Source: Syncephalastrum monosporum B8922 (taxonomy: Eukaryota; Mucoromycota; Mucoromycetes; Mucorales; Syncephalastraceae). Taken from it: DNA of 64,000 nt. A program made the position numbers and the translations under genes. This document shows, in pieces, positions 12,511 to 24,196 of the stretch (within the stretch, counting starts at the first letter, position 1; every line of letters starts with the position of its first letter). Where the stretch lies: NCBI GenBank assembly GCA_000697355.1, contig JNEN01001256.1, positions 434,001 through 498,000 of the forward strand. Direction: 5' to 3'. Below the pieces are notes generated by a model that searched no databases, was not told the DNA's origin, and was given only the letters and a program-made list of their open reading frames with translations.

Positions 12511-13286
12511 TATCTGTACATTATCCATTTTATACATACATACATACATTAGACGATTAGAGACAGGAGAGCACCCTCTCAACACGCATTATTCCCTCCC
12601 GTCTTCTCTGTTTGATTCCAAGTTTCTGGGCAATCACGTGTGGCAAATTGTAATAGGGTTCAGGAACCGAAAGTCAGTCTACGAGCCAAATACTGCGCTG
12701 TCTCTCCGTATCAAACAGAAAGCAATCATGACGGAACGCATAATGCATCAGGATGGGGTTAAAGTGATGGATACATTGTCAGAGAGATGCAAGTGAAGGC
12801 CACGTGGAGGCCACAAGTGGGAGAAAGCGCCGGTGACAAAATGTATGCATTCATGTTTTATGTGCCCAGCGAGGCTTATCGTCTATGAAAAAAGAAAAAG
12901 ACGAATGATGGAAGCATGACAGGGTCTCGCTATGCTCTTCAGCATATAGATACATGTGCGTGTGGGCTGTATATATAGCTTATCAGGCACGCCTGAGCCA
13001 TGAACAGTAGTGAGATGTGTGTGTATGTGTGTGTACCTCGAGACAGTGTCGAATTCAGATATGGATTGTTTTGATTTGTTATGTTTGTAAAGGAAAGAGG
13101 GATCATGCCAGATTGGTGCCACCATTCGAGGGTTTCTTGCGCGACACACAGCTGTATTCATACACTCCATACATTTCACTCATACTCACACAGATAAAAC
13201 ACACTTAAAACACACCTTTAAACACCTACTGCCTTTTTCCTTTTTCTTTCATATTCTTTTTTTTCCTTTTCCACCATTCGGTCACC
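12511..13286. other. Intergenic, no gene seen
   Basis: Tandem ATACATAC at 12535-12550 follows the PPR stop. A TG-rich stretch lies at 13015-13035. A pyrimidine-rich leader at 13218-13277 comes directly before the next start codon and probably belongs to its promoter or 5' UTR. Confidence 0.4.
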
Positions 13287-13842
13287 ATGGGGACCGTGAT
13301 GCGCACCCCTCAGCAGCAGAAGAAAAAGTACCCTCCGACTGAAATACCCACACCGATACCGAACGAGAACAGTAACAACAACAGCAATAACAACACCACG
13401 AATGAGCCACCGTTGACGGATTTCCCGCAAGAAGTCACTTGGCTCTTCTTTCGCGACAACCAATGGACCCCATTCCAAAACGAGAACCATTTAAAGATTG
13501 AGCAGGCATTCACCATGGGCGGTAAGGGAAACGAACAAAATGGATAAGGGAAAGGGACCTGCCTGGTGCAACGGACTTTTTGGCTCACGATTGGAAAAAA
13601 AAAAAATGCACACTACTCCTTGTGGTCTATACCTAGGCATCTACGTTGATATACGAGGTAGTTCACGGTGCCAATCGATGCCATGCGTTGGAATGGGTGT
13701 GATACTGATATGCCATGATTTAATTTGGTTTTGTTTAGACCACAATTTCCCGCATCTGAAGAGTATACGAGTCTTTCCAGCGCGTTTCTACCTTTCCTAC
13801 CTCGGCATGAAGTATCGCTTAAGCTGCGTCATCCAGGGCTGA
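13287..13842 (+). CDS. Small WWE-like domain protein
   Basis: Exons 13287-13521 and 13739-13842 (phase 1; donor GGTAAG, acceptor TTTAG) give 112 residues. The start has a good context (CACCATGG) and follows a pyrimidine-rich leader. Residues 1-45 are low-complexity, with Lys, Pro and an Asn/Thr run. Residues about 48-112 fit a compact fold: VTWLFFRDNQWTPFQNENHL, then KIEQAF, and after the splice FPHLKSIRVFPARFYLSYLG. The Trp-x-Phe-Phe-x-Asp-x-x-Trp-x-Pro-Phe core followed by Ile-Glu-x-Ala resembles the WWE domain, which binds poly-ADP-ribose pieces or ubiquitin-ligase partners. The match is by eye only. Without the intron the frame would stop within five codons (GNEQNG), losing the second half of the fold. 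Confidence 0.55.
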
Positions 13843-14845
13843 AATAGCCACAAGAACATGGCAGAGAATCTGCCTCACGCGCCTCTTCCCTTCTGTCTCT
13901 CTCTTTCTTTATGTTCCTCCATTCAGGAACAGGTTTGTCCATAGAAAAATGTACAGTAATTATCGCCACCTTCTTTTTTTTTCCCGTTTTATTTTAGTTG
14001 CATTATGTACTATCGCGTAACTAGCCTACGAAATTTCGTTCCGAAATCAGTTCTCGTGGACTATCCTTCATTTTTAATATACATACCGGCGTGGGGTCGT
14101 TGATGCGCGCTCACGGCGCGCGGCCGCCGCCTCACCTGAACTGAATACACGTTTGAGTCACAGTGGCGCATTACCCAGTGGCAAAACACTTACCGGTGGG
14201 CGGGGAGCAGACATTTGGCGCAGAGGCGATGTCTATGAAGGTGTTTTCAACGGTGGCCACCATCGCCGGCTAGTGGGTCGCAAGCGGGAAAGAAGAAAGG
14301 CAGAGGAGACGGAGAGGAAGAGACGCAAAGGGGACGCGAGAAAGGAGCGGAACTGAAACGTGCGTTAATGTCTCATATTCATTGCATAGACCTGAATCTG
14401 TTTCACTTACGGGCAGAGGAAAAAGCGGAAAAAAAACCTCTGATGGGAGGACAGCAAGCGGAAAGGAGGTGGAAGAGGTGCGAGCGGAAGAGAAGACAGG
14501 AGGAGAGGCGAGCAAGAAGACGGCAAGCTAAGTATACATTCAGAAGGAGGTTAGTGTTGTCCAAGACCATGTACTATTGACGCGAGAACTTACTATCATG
14601 CACACCGGTGCAGTAGGGGGCGGGCAACCGGTGGCAGAGGGACTTAGGGGAATGTAGTGGTCTATGTTGCACTTCTTATTAGTTTATACTTGTAATCAGA
14701 ATCCTTTCGTATATACTTGCCAGCAGGATGACTTGACCAGGGTAAAGAAGAAGAAGAAGAAATGTAGACGTGAGAGAAAACAAAAGACCTTTTATGAGAA
14801 AGAGCGCGTGTCAATCGATATTCATGCAAGAACACGGGCCGGCTG
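13843..14845. other. Intergenic, no firm gene
   Basis: A GC-rich palindromic patch lies at 14105-14132 (CGCGCTCACGGCGCGCGGCC). Purine-rich sequence at 14270-14530 yields Arg/Lys/Glu-rich ORFs without domain character. An AAG trinucleotide run is at 14747-14762. I see no gene. Confidence 0.35.
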
Positions 14846-15125
14846 CGCCAATGGGAAAGGAGAAGTAAAAGATAAGGACCTGACAGGGACTGACGTCGAG
14901 CTTTTTTCCAAGTTTCATAGGTTCCATTGGCTAACCAAGCTATCACGCAATCCACGTTTTACCAATGGGAAAAAGAGCTCAAAGATATGGTCCCTGACAG
15001 GTATTGACGTCAGGTACCGTTCACAGCTCAAAGTGATCCACTTTGGCAGACACCCTGCCCGGGAATTGAACCCGGGCCTGCTTACGTAATTAGTTATAAG
15101 TCGAGTTAGCGGAGTTAGGCGCACT
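14846..15125 (-). repeat. tRNA-like, SINE-like element with internal direct repeats
   Basis: On the minus strand 15124-15050 reads like a worn tRNA. It has an A-box-like TAACTCCGCTAACTCG, a CTTATAA loop with a TAT anticodon look, and a good B box GGTTCAATTCC inside a perfect T-arm hairpin (CCGGG/CCCGG). The acceptor and anticodon stems do not pair, so it is not a working tRNA. Downstream in the same orientation a unit of about 50 bp occurs twice (plus strand 14850-14900 and 14963-15013). Each copy has CCAATGGGAAA, then AGATA-GG, CTGACAGG and TTGACGTC or CTGACGTC. A pol III-type T run follows. The pattern suggests a tRNA-derived SINE, but no second full copy is present here. Confidence 0.4.
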
Positions 15126-15180
15126 CTTTTTTATTATATAGATAGATACAATCTTTTCCTTTCGTCCGCTGCGGTACGCT

Positions 15181-16592
15181 CTATCCCATACTCACGCTTG
15201 CTGACGAAGGAGGTGGACAGGTGATACCGGTGAAGGCGTCCGCAAGCGCACGTTGGTATATATACTTGGCATCGAAGCCGCCCGCGCGCGCCCGTTTGTT
15301 GCTGTGGAGATACTCGGTTGATCTAGCAGGAAAAAAACACACCATGCGATGAGAGTCTGTAGTGCCATACAAGTGCAATAAGAACGTACGGATCGTCATA
15401 CGAAGCCTGCACAGTGACGGCCGGATACTCGTACTCAAATTGGAACGGATCAAAGGGTTCTTCTGGCTGCGTCTGTTCGCTAATATCCATATCCATCGAC
15501 GCTGTGATCCATGAAGGCATCGACAGCCGTGGTGATTGTGTCTCGGTTTGTTGGCGCAAAGCAGATGAGCGTTTGAGCGTAATGGGTTGGCGAGAAGCAA
15601 GGACGCTTTGGGCGGATTTGTTCGTGGTGGCCTATCATCCATGGTGAGACCAAATACAATAGAATCTACGTCAAGGCTCTCACCAGCTCTTTGATGACTT
15701 CTGCCTTTTGCTGTTCCCTCTGCCTCCGCTCCTCTTCAAGCAATTGCAGATAATCTTCGCGCTTCTGATCGCGTTGTTGTCGCTCAATCTCATCCTGATA
15801 GTTTTGGTATCGTTGCTCGTTTGCCTAGCAACAGAGTTAAATATCACAAGAAACCCCCTTTCGTTTGGAGCAATAAGACTCACCATTCTGGCTTCATTCG
15901 CAGCAATGCTTTCTTTATTTTCCAGTTCGTAAGACGTGATTCTCGCCTCTGTCTCGGCCACATCGACCTCGTTCATCAGATTGAAAGCTAACCCACTGAT
16001 TTAATTCGCGCCACGTGGCAACAGAAAGCTTTTACTTACTTATATCTTCGACTTCCTCGAGGTAATCGTTGTAAGCGCGCGAACTGACGAAATCCTCAGG
16101 ACGTTTATTGAAGCTATGAGACATCTGGTATTAGCTCCCAGCTGCATTCTATGTGAAGCAGAAACTTACACTCTGCTGACCCGTTTTCGTATACGGACTT
16201 CCTTTTCAACGTCCAGATCTTCAAAGATCTGGGACATGAACTGGTTCTTGCGCAGCACCTGAAGACACTCTGGACAAGGTGCAGGACCTGCGCTGAACAG
16301 CCGATCAATGCACGATTCGCACCTAATATTCCAGTGTTAGCATAAGCACACGAAGTGGATCTAATAATTGCATACATTTTGTGGAAGCATGGCGAAACAA
16401 GCAGTTTGAGATTAGGCGTCAGATATTTGTCGCTCTTGCATACGGGACATTGGGCATCCTCTTCCTGAAGAGAATAACTTAGTACAATCCAAATGCCTGT
16501 TGACGCGGCGCTACAAGGCATACTTGATAAGAGACAACGGATGCACCTGATTTGCCAATTTTGAGGGTCTGGTCTCGTAAGGTAGTGGTCAT
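15181..16592 (-). CDS. TFB3: TFIIH/CAK assembly factor MAT1 (Tfb3)
   Basis: Eight exons: 16592-16524, 16464-16376, 16322-16170, 16113-16040, 15987-15884, 15824-15684, 15631-15390 and 15322-15181; 337 residues, close to yeast Tfb3. MAT1 holds the CDK7-cyclin H kinase together and anchors it to the TFIIH core for transcription initiation and repair. Residues 29-75 form a C3HC4 RING (CPVCKSDKY, CFHKMCESCIDRLF, CPEC). The region after it has the family sequence RKRVSRVFNKRPEDFVSSRA and YNDYLEEVEDITFNL, followed by a long charged coiled coil (IERQQRDQKREDYLQLLEEE). The C-terminal segment GGFDAKYIYQRALADAFTG matches the conserved tail that contacts the kinase. All phases agree. The first coding exon is only 23 codons. 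Confidence 0.95.
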
Positions 16593-16872
16593 TTATGCGG
16601 GAAAGAGAGCGGGTTGCTCAAGTGAAAGGGAGCGGTTACTTTTTACGTCTGCCAGATTAGGGAATTTTTATCCGCGCTGTGTCAGTTTCTTCCCCAGCCT
16701 CGCAGCAAGTGCATGATTCGGTGTGATTTTGACCCAGGGTCGCTTAATAAATATATTATGTGAGATGCAGAAGGAGGAGTAAATAGGTAATAACGGTAGT
16801 ACTTGAAATGAATGCTAAATGATAGGATAGAATAAAGATGCATCAAAATCTGCCAGTAGCGATCAATGCACG
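16593..16872. other. Intergenic between MAT1 and F-box gene A
   Basis: 280 bp containing the MAT1 promoter side and the 3' end of the next minus-strand gene. No further feature is seen. Confidence 0.3.
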
Positions 16873-18830
16873 TCAGTGGGGCCGGACGCACATGAGCTCT
16901 TTCAGAGACGTAAATGCTGGTTTGATAATCTCAGGCGCATCGTCTTGCTCAGTCACAATCTTGAGTGACTTTAGACTGGAAACGGCGCCCGAGCGCCGGG
17001 CTTTATCGACGAAGCGGGCAATCGCGTCTTTTGTGAGGGCAGGCGCGGGAAGGATGAAACGGAGACGCTCGAGGCGGGGTATAGCGCCCGCCATCACAAA
17101 CACGTTCTCCCACTGGCCCTGTGGGGTAGTGGTCGCAATACTAAGGTCGGTGAGGGTGGAAGATGCGCCGCGATGGGCGAGCTCGGTGACGAAGCGCAGC
17201 GCGACCCGCGCGCTGCCCTGGTAGGCGTTGAGCCAGAGCCGCTGGAGGCGTGCTTGCAAGAGTGCATCCATCAGCCCGGCTGTCTCGAGCTCGATCCCGG
17301 CCAAGGTGACATCTTCCAAAACTGGACAGTTCTGGACAAAGCTCGCAAGGGGCTGGATAACCGAAGGAACCGAACCCGCCAAGTCGAGGACGCGGAGTTC
17401 GGGGAAACGCAGGTCGTGTTGGCGTCCGTTGAGAGATTCGGGCATGTCGTCTGAACGCACCGCAGAGCGATAGACGATGTCCTGTAGAGTGTCAGCGTTG
17501 CTGGTGATCAAGGCGCTGAACGTGTCTGGGTTGACCCATGTCTTGGCACTGATATAGACGGAGCGCAGGGCATGGCGCACATGCGTGCTGTGAGGAGAAT
17601 GACGGTCATTGTCTAGGGCGATGGTGTCGGGCGAGTAGCAAACGTCGGGCTCAAAGTAGAGTTCCTCCAGGTACTTGCAGCCGCGCTGGAGCTGATGGAC
17701 GAGGGCGCTGACGTCGGTCATGCGCCTCCGTTTGCCGCTTTCATCGCCGAGGGTGACGCACCGGAGATAGGGGCAGCAACGTGATAGGAGGGAGGGGTCG
17801 GAAACGACATCGACGAGGTCGGGCCAGGCCAGGTCGCGCAAGTCGGTGACTTGAGGGGTGGGGAGTGGCGTGCAGTCGAATGGCAGGAGCTCGTACGTGT
17901 CGCCCTCGAGAGCATAGCTGAGAAGGGTCAGTCGAGGGCAGAGACTGAGGAGGAGGGGCAGCACGTTGCGTGGCATCATGGACGTAACAATGAAGAGCTG
18001 CGTCATCTGGCTGCTCAGGTTCCCGATACTCGTGTACAGACTACGGTCGAAGAAACTCCATTTACCGTCGACGGTTGTATCCGGTGCGTAACGGGCCTCA
18101 TCATGGAGGACTGGATGGGATAACCACAAGTCAGTCATCTCGGTTCAGCTGTGCTTTTCGGTTCAAGCTTACCAACCCTCCTTAATTGATAACAGTCGGC
18201 GGCATTCAGCATCGACACGACCGTGCACAGATTGTTCTTGCACGACAGCGTGAGTTCCTCGAGGTGAGGCTGAAGATAGGATTCAAGACCACGCTGCCAA
18301 TAGCCGCTTGCGCGTTGATGTGTGAGGCCGACCGTGAGATGCTTCCACAAGGGCAAGGCCAAGAGGAGGCGGCGCCATGTTTTGGATACGTAGGTACACG
18401 TCATGCGCATATCGTCGAGGTAGCCAAAGATGCGTATGACGAGCTCTCCGGGCAAATAACTGAGCGGATCCATTTTCCTGTCACGCTTCGCGACGGCTTC
18501 CTTGTAGAGCGGACCAAACTGGGCTTCGGGCTTCTCGACTGCCTTGAGTGCCGCGCTATAGGTCTCGGCCGCCTTGGAAAAGTACAACGCCTCGCTCCAT
18601 ATCTTGCCGGCCCAGATATACCCATCCGGGGAGGATGGGCTGAGTGCGACGAGCGACTGGGCGTCCTTAAGCGCGAGTTCATAATGCTTGGCTTTGCAAT
18701 GGTCCTCGATGCGAAGTTGGAGCACGGTCTGCGTTGCTTGTCGTAGGCATCGCTCAACCTCATAAAAGTCGGCATCTTCTGACGCATCTAAAGCATCCTG
18801 GATCGTGTCCTGCAAAGAATCGAGCAGCAT
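16873..18830 (-). CDS. TPR/F-box/leucine-rich protein A
   Basis: Two exons, 18830-18173 and 18110-16873, joined by a 62-nt intron in phase 1 (GTAAGC..CCAG), give 631 residues. Residues 43-100 are TPR-like helical hairpins (HYELALKDAQSLVALSP, GYIWAGKIWSEALYFSKAAE). Residues 120-167 are an F-box (DPLSYLPGELVIRIFGYLDD, then KTWRRLLLALPLWKHL), which binds Skp1 in an SCF ubiquitin ligase. The rest consists of about a dozen leucine-rich units, with phrases such as LRVLDLAGSVPSVIQPLASF and PVLEDVTLAGIELETAG, expected to form the substrate-binding solenoid. The substrate is unknown. It is the tandem partner of the next gene, with the same order of domains and the same intron position. Codon use is GC-rich. 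Confidence 0.85.
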
Positions 18831-18944
18831 TGATTCACCCAGAATAGATAAAGAAGCGCCTCTGTCCGTTTCGGAGGATTGTTTTCATGCCATAATTTGT
18901 ACGCGTTTCAATTCTGGGTTAGATTGATTCGCGCGTTTGGAGAG

Positions 18945-18960
18945 CCCCCCCCCCCCCCCC
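18945..18960. repeat. Poly-C run (C16)
   Basis: Sixteen consecutive C on the plus strand (G16 in the direction of F-box gene A, whose start lies about 115 bp downstream). It sits in that gene's presumed promoter and could form unusual DNA structure or vary in length. Confidence 0.9.
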
Positions 18961-19434
18961 TCTCCAACCTGCCTTGGTGTTGCTTTCAAAGGATTCTCTA
19001 GATTTGGATGGTACCCCGCACATAATATCTTATCTTTCTGCATGTGGAGGATTGTATCATCGCTGGGTAACATAGTATGCAAGTGGCCTGAGGACAAGCT
19101 GGGGAAATGTCCCTGAGAAGATGCTTCACTGGCCGCGGCCTATGCAAGCCGTGAAATTTTCACTATGGGGAAGCGCGTTCTGTTCCAGCACAGCCTGGCC
19201 TAGTTTCTGCTGACATCACATGACTCTTACTACTGTACTGATCATAGAAAGAGGAAGGCATTATTCGTCACAAACGTTTATTTGGGTCCCAGGCATGATT
19301 GTATTTCAGCATCTTTACTACAAACAAGTGTAGATTGGAAGCAAGCATCAAGTTTCCCATTATTTGATATGCTACAGACGAGATAAAGTACCCCGTGGCA
19401 AGGACTTGCGCAAAGTAAAGTACATGCCTTTTAA

Positions 19435-21364
19435 CTACTTGATCGAAGAAATATACGCAGGGCCGAAAAAGTCCTTGAGTGGGTTTCGGACGCCGAGATT
19501 GGGGAAAAGCCGTGGTGGACAGTAGAACTCTTTGACGGTGCCGAGCAGCCCCGAGTTGACTGCGTTCTGCACGAAAGCCTCAAGGGCTTCCTGACTGAGG
19601 AGGCCACTACTGCCGGAAAGATGCAGCCGCTGGAGACCTGTTAGGCTGCCGATGGCGATAAACACCTCCTCGTCCCATATACCGTCCGGGTCGCTGCATC
19701 GAAGCTCGAGCTCGGTCAAGGGCGAGACTCGCTCAGCCAGGGCATGGATGTATTGGAGCGTATTCTGCGCATCGCCGTCGCAATAGGATAACTTGAGCTT
19801 CCGCAGTGGACACTCGAGGAGGGCCTGCATGACATCCCGCGAGACGTCAATGTAGCTGAAGTAGACCGTCTCCAAAGCCGGACATGCTCTGAGGAAGCTG
19901 TGGAGGGGACCGATGGCGTCAGGGACGTGGGTGTGGATCGATAGTAGGCGCATGTGCGGAAAATCAAAGATGGGTCTGGCCACCGATGGTTCTGCCTCCA
20001 TCAGGGGCTGATCTTCATCGAGCTCGTAGAGGAAATGCTCCAGCGAGTTTTGGTTGTTCTTGAGAAGGCGATATAGCACCGGCCCGCTGATCGTCACCTC
20101 CCCTCCAACCACCAAGTGGACCAAGCCGTCAGAGTCTCGGTGCAGTTCATGGCTGTGCTGCTCATGCTGCCCCCTCTCGGTTACGGTGCCGGGCACGTCG
20201 GCTGAGAAATCGAACAATTGCAGCCTGGGGCAGCTTTTTTCGAGCTCGTCAGCCAGGGTGCAAATATCGGTGATATGATCCTCGTAGCCGCACATGTGGA
20301 TTGATGTGAGCTGAGGACAGTACCGCGGAACAAAGAAAGGATCCGTCACGAGATCGACGACGCTCGGCCAAGTCAGATGCTGCAGATCGGTGAGTGTCGA
20401 AGGCGGAAGAGAGGTGGTGTCCCAAGCGGGAACAAGGTGGGTAGCATCAGAGATCATTTTGTAGCAGAGGCTAACTAGTTTCGGGCATAGGCTGAGGAGG
20501 ATGCGGAGGACGTTGCGCGGACGCATACAAGATTGGATGGAGAGGTGGGTCAACGTTTCGCTTAGGCTGGCAACGTCCCTAAAGTAGGATCTGCTGACGA
20601 AGCTCTTGAGTCCGTCGGTGGATCGATCGGGATTGTAATGTGAGGTGTCCACGACCTCTAGAGATAGGGGCGCATAGTGAGTCAATGGGAATGAGGGTCT
20701 TCTATGTAGGACATGTACCGATGGTTTGGATGTTATGACAGTGAGCCATGCTCAGGGCCGACGTGGCGAGACATACTTTTGAGTTTGTTCGCAAGACAAG
20801 GTGTCGAAGATGGGGCTTGAGATACTGATCGAGACCTTGCTGCCAATAGCCTTGGGATGCAACGTCCATCAGGCGAATATCAAGCGACTGCCACATCGGA
20901 AGACTGAGGAGCGTAGCACGCCATCGTTTGGAAAGTCGAGTGCAGAGAACGCGTTTGTCCGGAACATAGCACAGGATCTTTGAGACAACTTCGCCTGGCA
21001 GAACGTCGAGGGGGTCGATAAGGCGGTCGCGCCTGCGCTGGGCCGCTGCCAGGCGCGTCTTCAGGTCCGGATGGCTGACACCGGCAGCAATGCCTCGTGC
21101 GTAGTACCTCGCTGCTTGCCGGTAATCACACTTCTCGCCTTGAATATCTCCAGCTTGCAAATAGCCGGAAGCCGAATTTGGGTACATGCGGATCAACTTC
21201 AAGGCACTTGCCATGGCGTGGTCAAAGCGTGATTCCTTGGCATGGCGAGTTGCGTTCCATTCCAATACTGCGTGCAGTGCATCCTCCAAAGTCATTTCGA
21301 GTGCGTCATAGTGTGCTTCCTGGTATGCTTTGTAGGGCTCTTGTAGCAAGAACTCGAGTGACAT
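19435..21364 (-). CDS. TPR/F-box/leucine-rich protein B
   Basis: Two exons, 21364-20719 and 20657-19435, phase 1, give 622 residues. The build is the same as its neighbour: TPR-like hairpins at about 45-95 (FDHAMASALKLIRMYPNSAS, GYLQAGDIQGEKCDYRQAAR), an F-box at 116-165 (DPLDVLPGEVVSKILCYVPD, SKRWRATLLSLPMWQSLDIR), then leucine-rich units (LRLLSIHTHVPDAIGPL, CPALETVYFSYIDVSRDVMQ). The intron lies just after the equivalent conserved HC-Q(L/T)I-type segment in both genes. A tandem duplication is clear, but the two proteins have diverged strongly outside the F-box. Likely a substrate receptor of an SCF ubiquitin ligase. The alternative short product ending TCPT arises from not splicing. Confidence 0.85.
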
Positions 21365-23323
21365 TGAGAGTTGTATATGATCTTTATGAAACGGAGAGCG
21401 ATTGAGAGGTCCAAAAATGGCATTCCTGCATAGTATTCCCGCATGACTTTTTTTAATTTATTGTCCAGAAACCGGGCCCGCAAATCGCTATTCTTTCATC
21501 TTTCTCTTTTTCGCTCGCTATTCCATTATCGTCCGTTACTGCTACCTTTTTTTCCTTATCTGCTGCCCGTTTGCACTTCTTCAACCATTCTTTTTTTTTT
21601 TTTTTTTTGCTTGCATCAACCTAACTTACAGTACTCCGCCCTCTTTCCTGCAGACCTCCAGGCAACGGACAAATTGCGCCTAAACTAACCATCCGCCTAT
21701 CAAATCTCCCTCTAGAGGCGAGGAAATTGGAGTACATGGACTACTGTAGCTTGGGACGACCGTCAGCTATTCCTTCTGACAAAGAGGTACACGATGCATC
21801 TCTTTTATCATGTTCAGCAATTCCACCCACACGACTACCGCAGTATATTTCGACCAACTTTCTATATATGTTAACGAACCTTCATCTACACGCCATACAA
21901 GGACCAGGGCAACCCTTGGCAGAAAGTCACATGTACTGTAGTATCGGTCTGAATGTGTGATTGCAGTGAGCACATCAGGTACATTCTGTTTTCAACTTAT
22001 GACTTCTGTCCTCACTGTACTGTAGATTGGAAGTCATGCCTGTGCTCAAACTACATCGAGTAGGCTGACAACGGTGGCATCGCTGATTTAATAGCGTGTA
22101 CAAGTACGATATTGGTTTGATGAATGAGGCACATGAAATGTCTGCTATGTTTCAAAGGCGAAAGATCTTTTTCGGGATATTTAACAAAACGTTGGTTATG
22201 TGGGATGGAGTCATATAATGTCCACCTTCAACCAGAACGTCGGCATCAGCGAGATTCAGGTGCTTGCCGAGAATTTCAGAAGGAGAGCTGCGTGTAAGGG
22301 AAAACGTCGTATTATTTCTTTTGTTGATGGCCGATTGATGTGCGTACGTATCATACATAGCAAGCTTGGTGTTATCGATTCTGTATGGGCGGCAGTCGCT
22401 CACTCGCTTTCCCCCCCCCCATGTCACTCTCAAAGCGACCGTATTTGTTGGCACCATGGCTGTCCGTCCGAATTTATCATGATAGGTTTCAATTGACTCT
22501 GCCGCCTGTAACTACACGATAGCATCGCCAGATGAAGGACAGCTTATATGCTGACCAAATGGGCACCTTAGGAGTCAGCCTCAAAAGCGTCTATGTTGTG
22601 ACCAATCTATCGCTACCCGGGCAAGGACCATACGTTCCATAACACAGCGATTGGCTATTGCAAAATGATAATATCCTGGGTTCCTGAGCAAGTATGTGAA
22701 GCCCCGCTTCTTGGAGCAAGTCATCCATGATCAGGCTTGGTCCCGTATATGTCCTTACTTCATTAAGCACCCCTCGTAAGTCCCAACTGTTATATTTTCG
22801 TATGACAGAAATGGAGAACACGATGATTCAGATGTATGAAGCATGTCGTATGTCCATATGTAACTGACTCAATATCCAAAATACACGTCGTACAAGCTTA
22901 CACAAGCATAGAAAGTGACATACACTCTTTGAAAGAGTACCTCAGCTAAACTGTGAGTATTTATGTTGAATAAATAGGGTCAGGCCTTTTGAGAAAAACA
23001 CCGTCCTAATTTGATTTGCGCATCATCGTTCAATCCATCCTGGGTATGGTGTCCAAATTGGTTGTAAGAAGTATACATGAAGAGAAAGCGGGAAGGGATA
23101 TACAACGGGAGGATACACAAAAGAGAAATCGTAAAAGGAAACGCTGTGTAACGGACTATGCTAAGCGGGCAGATCAGCTTGATATGTTACACTGTGTAGG
23201 ATCGTGTCTTTCTGTGTCTTGTTTCAGCACCTGTTCTGTTCGCCGTTTTCCTTGATCCTACCTCTGCTGGCGTGTGGTCCTTATGTGTTTTAAACAGGTT
23301 CGGTACTTCCCTGTTCTTCGTCT

Positions 23324-23436
23324 CTATCTTTGTCTTGCCTTACCACATTCTTGTTTTGCTTGTTTATCTTGTTCGTACCTTTGTCACTATCTTTGTCTTG
23401 CCTTACCACATTCTTGTCTTGCTTGTTTATCTTGTC
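23324..23436. repeat. Tandem duplication, about 63-bp period, two copies
   Basis: The unit beginning CTATCTTTGTCTTGCCTTAC at 23324 recurs at 23387 with one mismatch over the first 50 bases (CTTGTTTTGC versus CTTGTCTTGC). It is a recent local duplication in noncoding sequence. Confidence 0.9.
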
Positions 23437-24071
23437 TCTCCTGTTCAGTCTTGCCATCGTTTGTCTGTCATATTAGCACATGCCAACGTACATCGTAACC
23501 CAACACAACATTGTGAGAACATCCAGTAGCTGAACACATAGAACCTCGGTATTTCGTAGCGAATTAATGACTTCATCCCCCTGAAAAACAATTGAGGGCG
23601 AGTGCTGCTTGCGTTAATTTGATCCACTTGGGAAAGGTAAAATGCTGCTAAGGTCAATGTCGACTTCACCTGCTAGAGGCAGTCTTGGAAGTGTGGAGAT
23701 GAAGGCTCGAAGTCAAGTGAGAGCAGAGAGGTCGTGGAGGAGCATTAATCAGCCTTCGGTCGTGTGAGGTTGAATGTTTTTAGGAAATAATTTGATGGCC
23801 TCCTCAATGTTCAAGTAGCATTCAAGCGTTAATCCATTGTAGTCAGAACGCATGTGATTATTCTAAAACCGCAAATGGGTTCGTGTGAATGTTTCTTTGT
23901 GATTTTGGCTCCCCATTATTCTTTTCAGCATCGTACCGGTGCTCCTCCTCCTCTTCCTCCTCTTCCTCCGTCGCCTTCTTTCTTTCCTTCCGCTTCTTCC
24001 TTTTCTCTTGGTGACTTTGACCCTGAGGCCCAAAGCGGATAATTATACCCAGCTAATTTATTATCTCGCGA

Positions 24072-24196
24072 AAGTTATATCCTTTTGATCTCCCGAGCTA
24101 TAGCTTATCCGCGCGTCTACACCCAGATATGTTATATTCTTGCCCAAGTTATATTCTTTTGACCTCCCGAGCGTATAACCTATCCGCGCGGCTACT
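24072..24196. repeat. Diverged direct repeat, about 74-bp period
   Basis: AAGTTATATCCTTTTGATCT at 24072 and AAGTTATATTCTTTTGACCT at 24146 start two roughly 50-bp copies. Both continue with CTCCCGAGC and TATCCGCGCG. Older than the repeat at 23324, judging from the substitutions. Confidence 0.8.
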
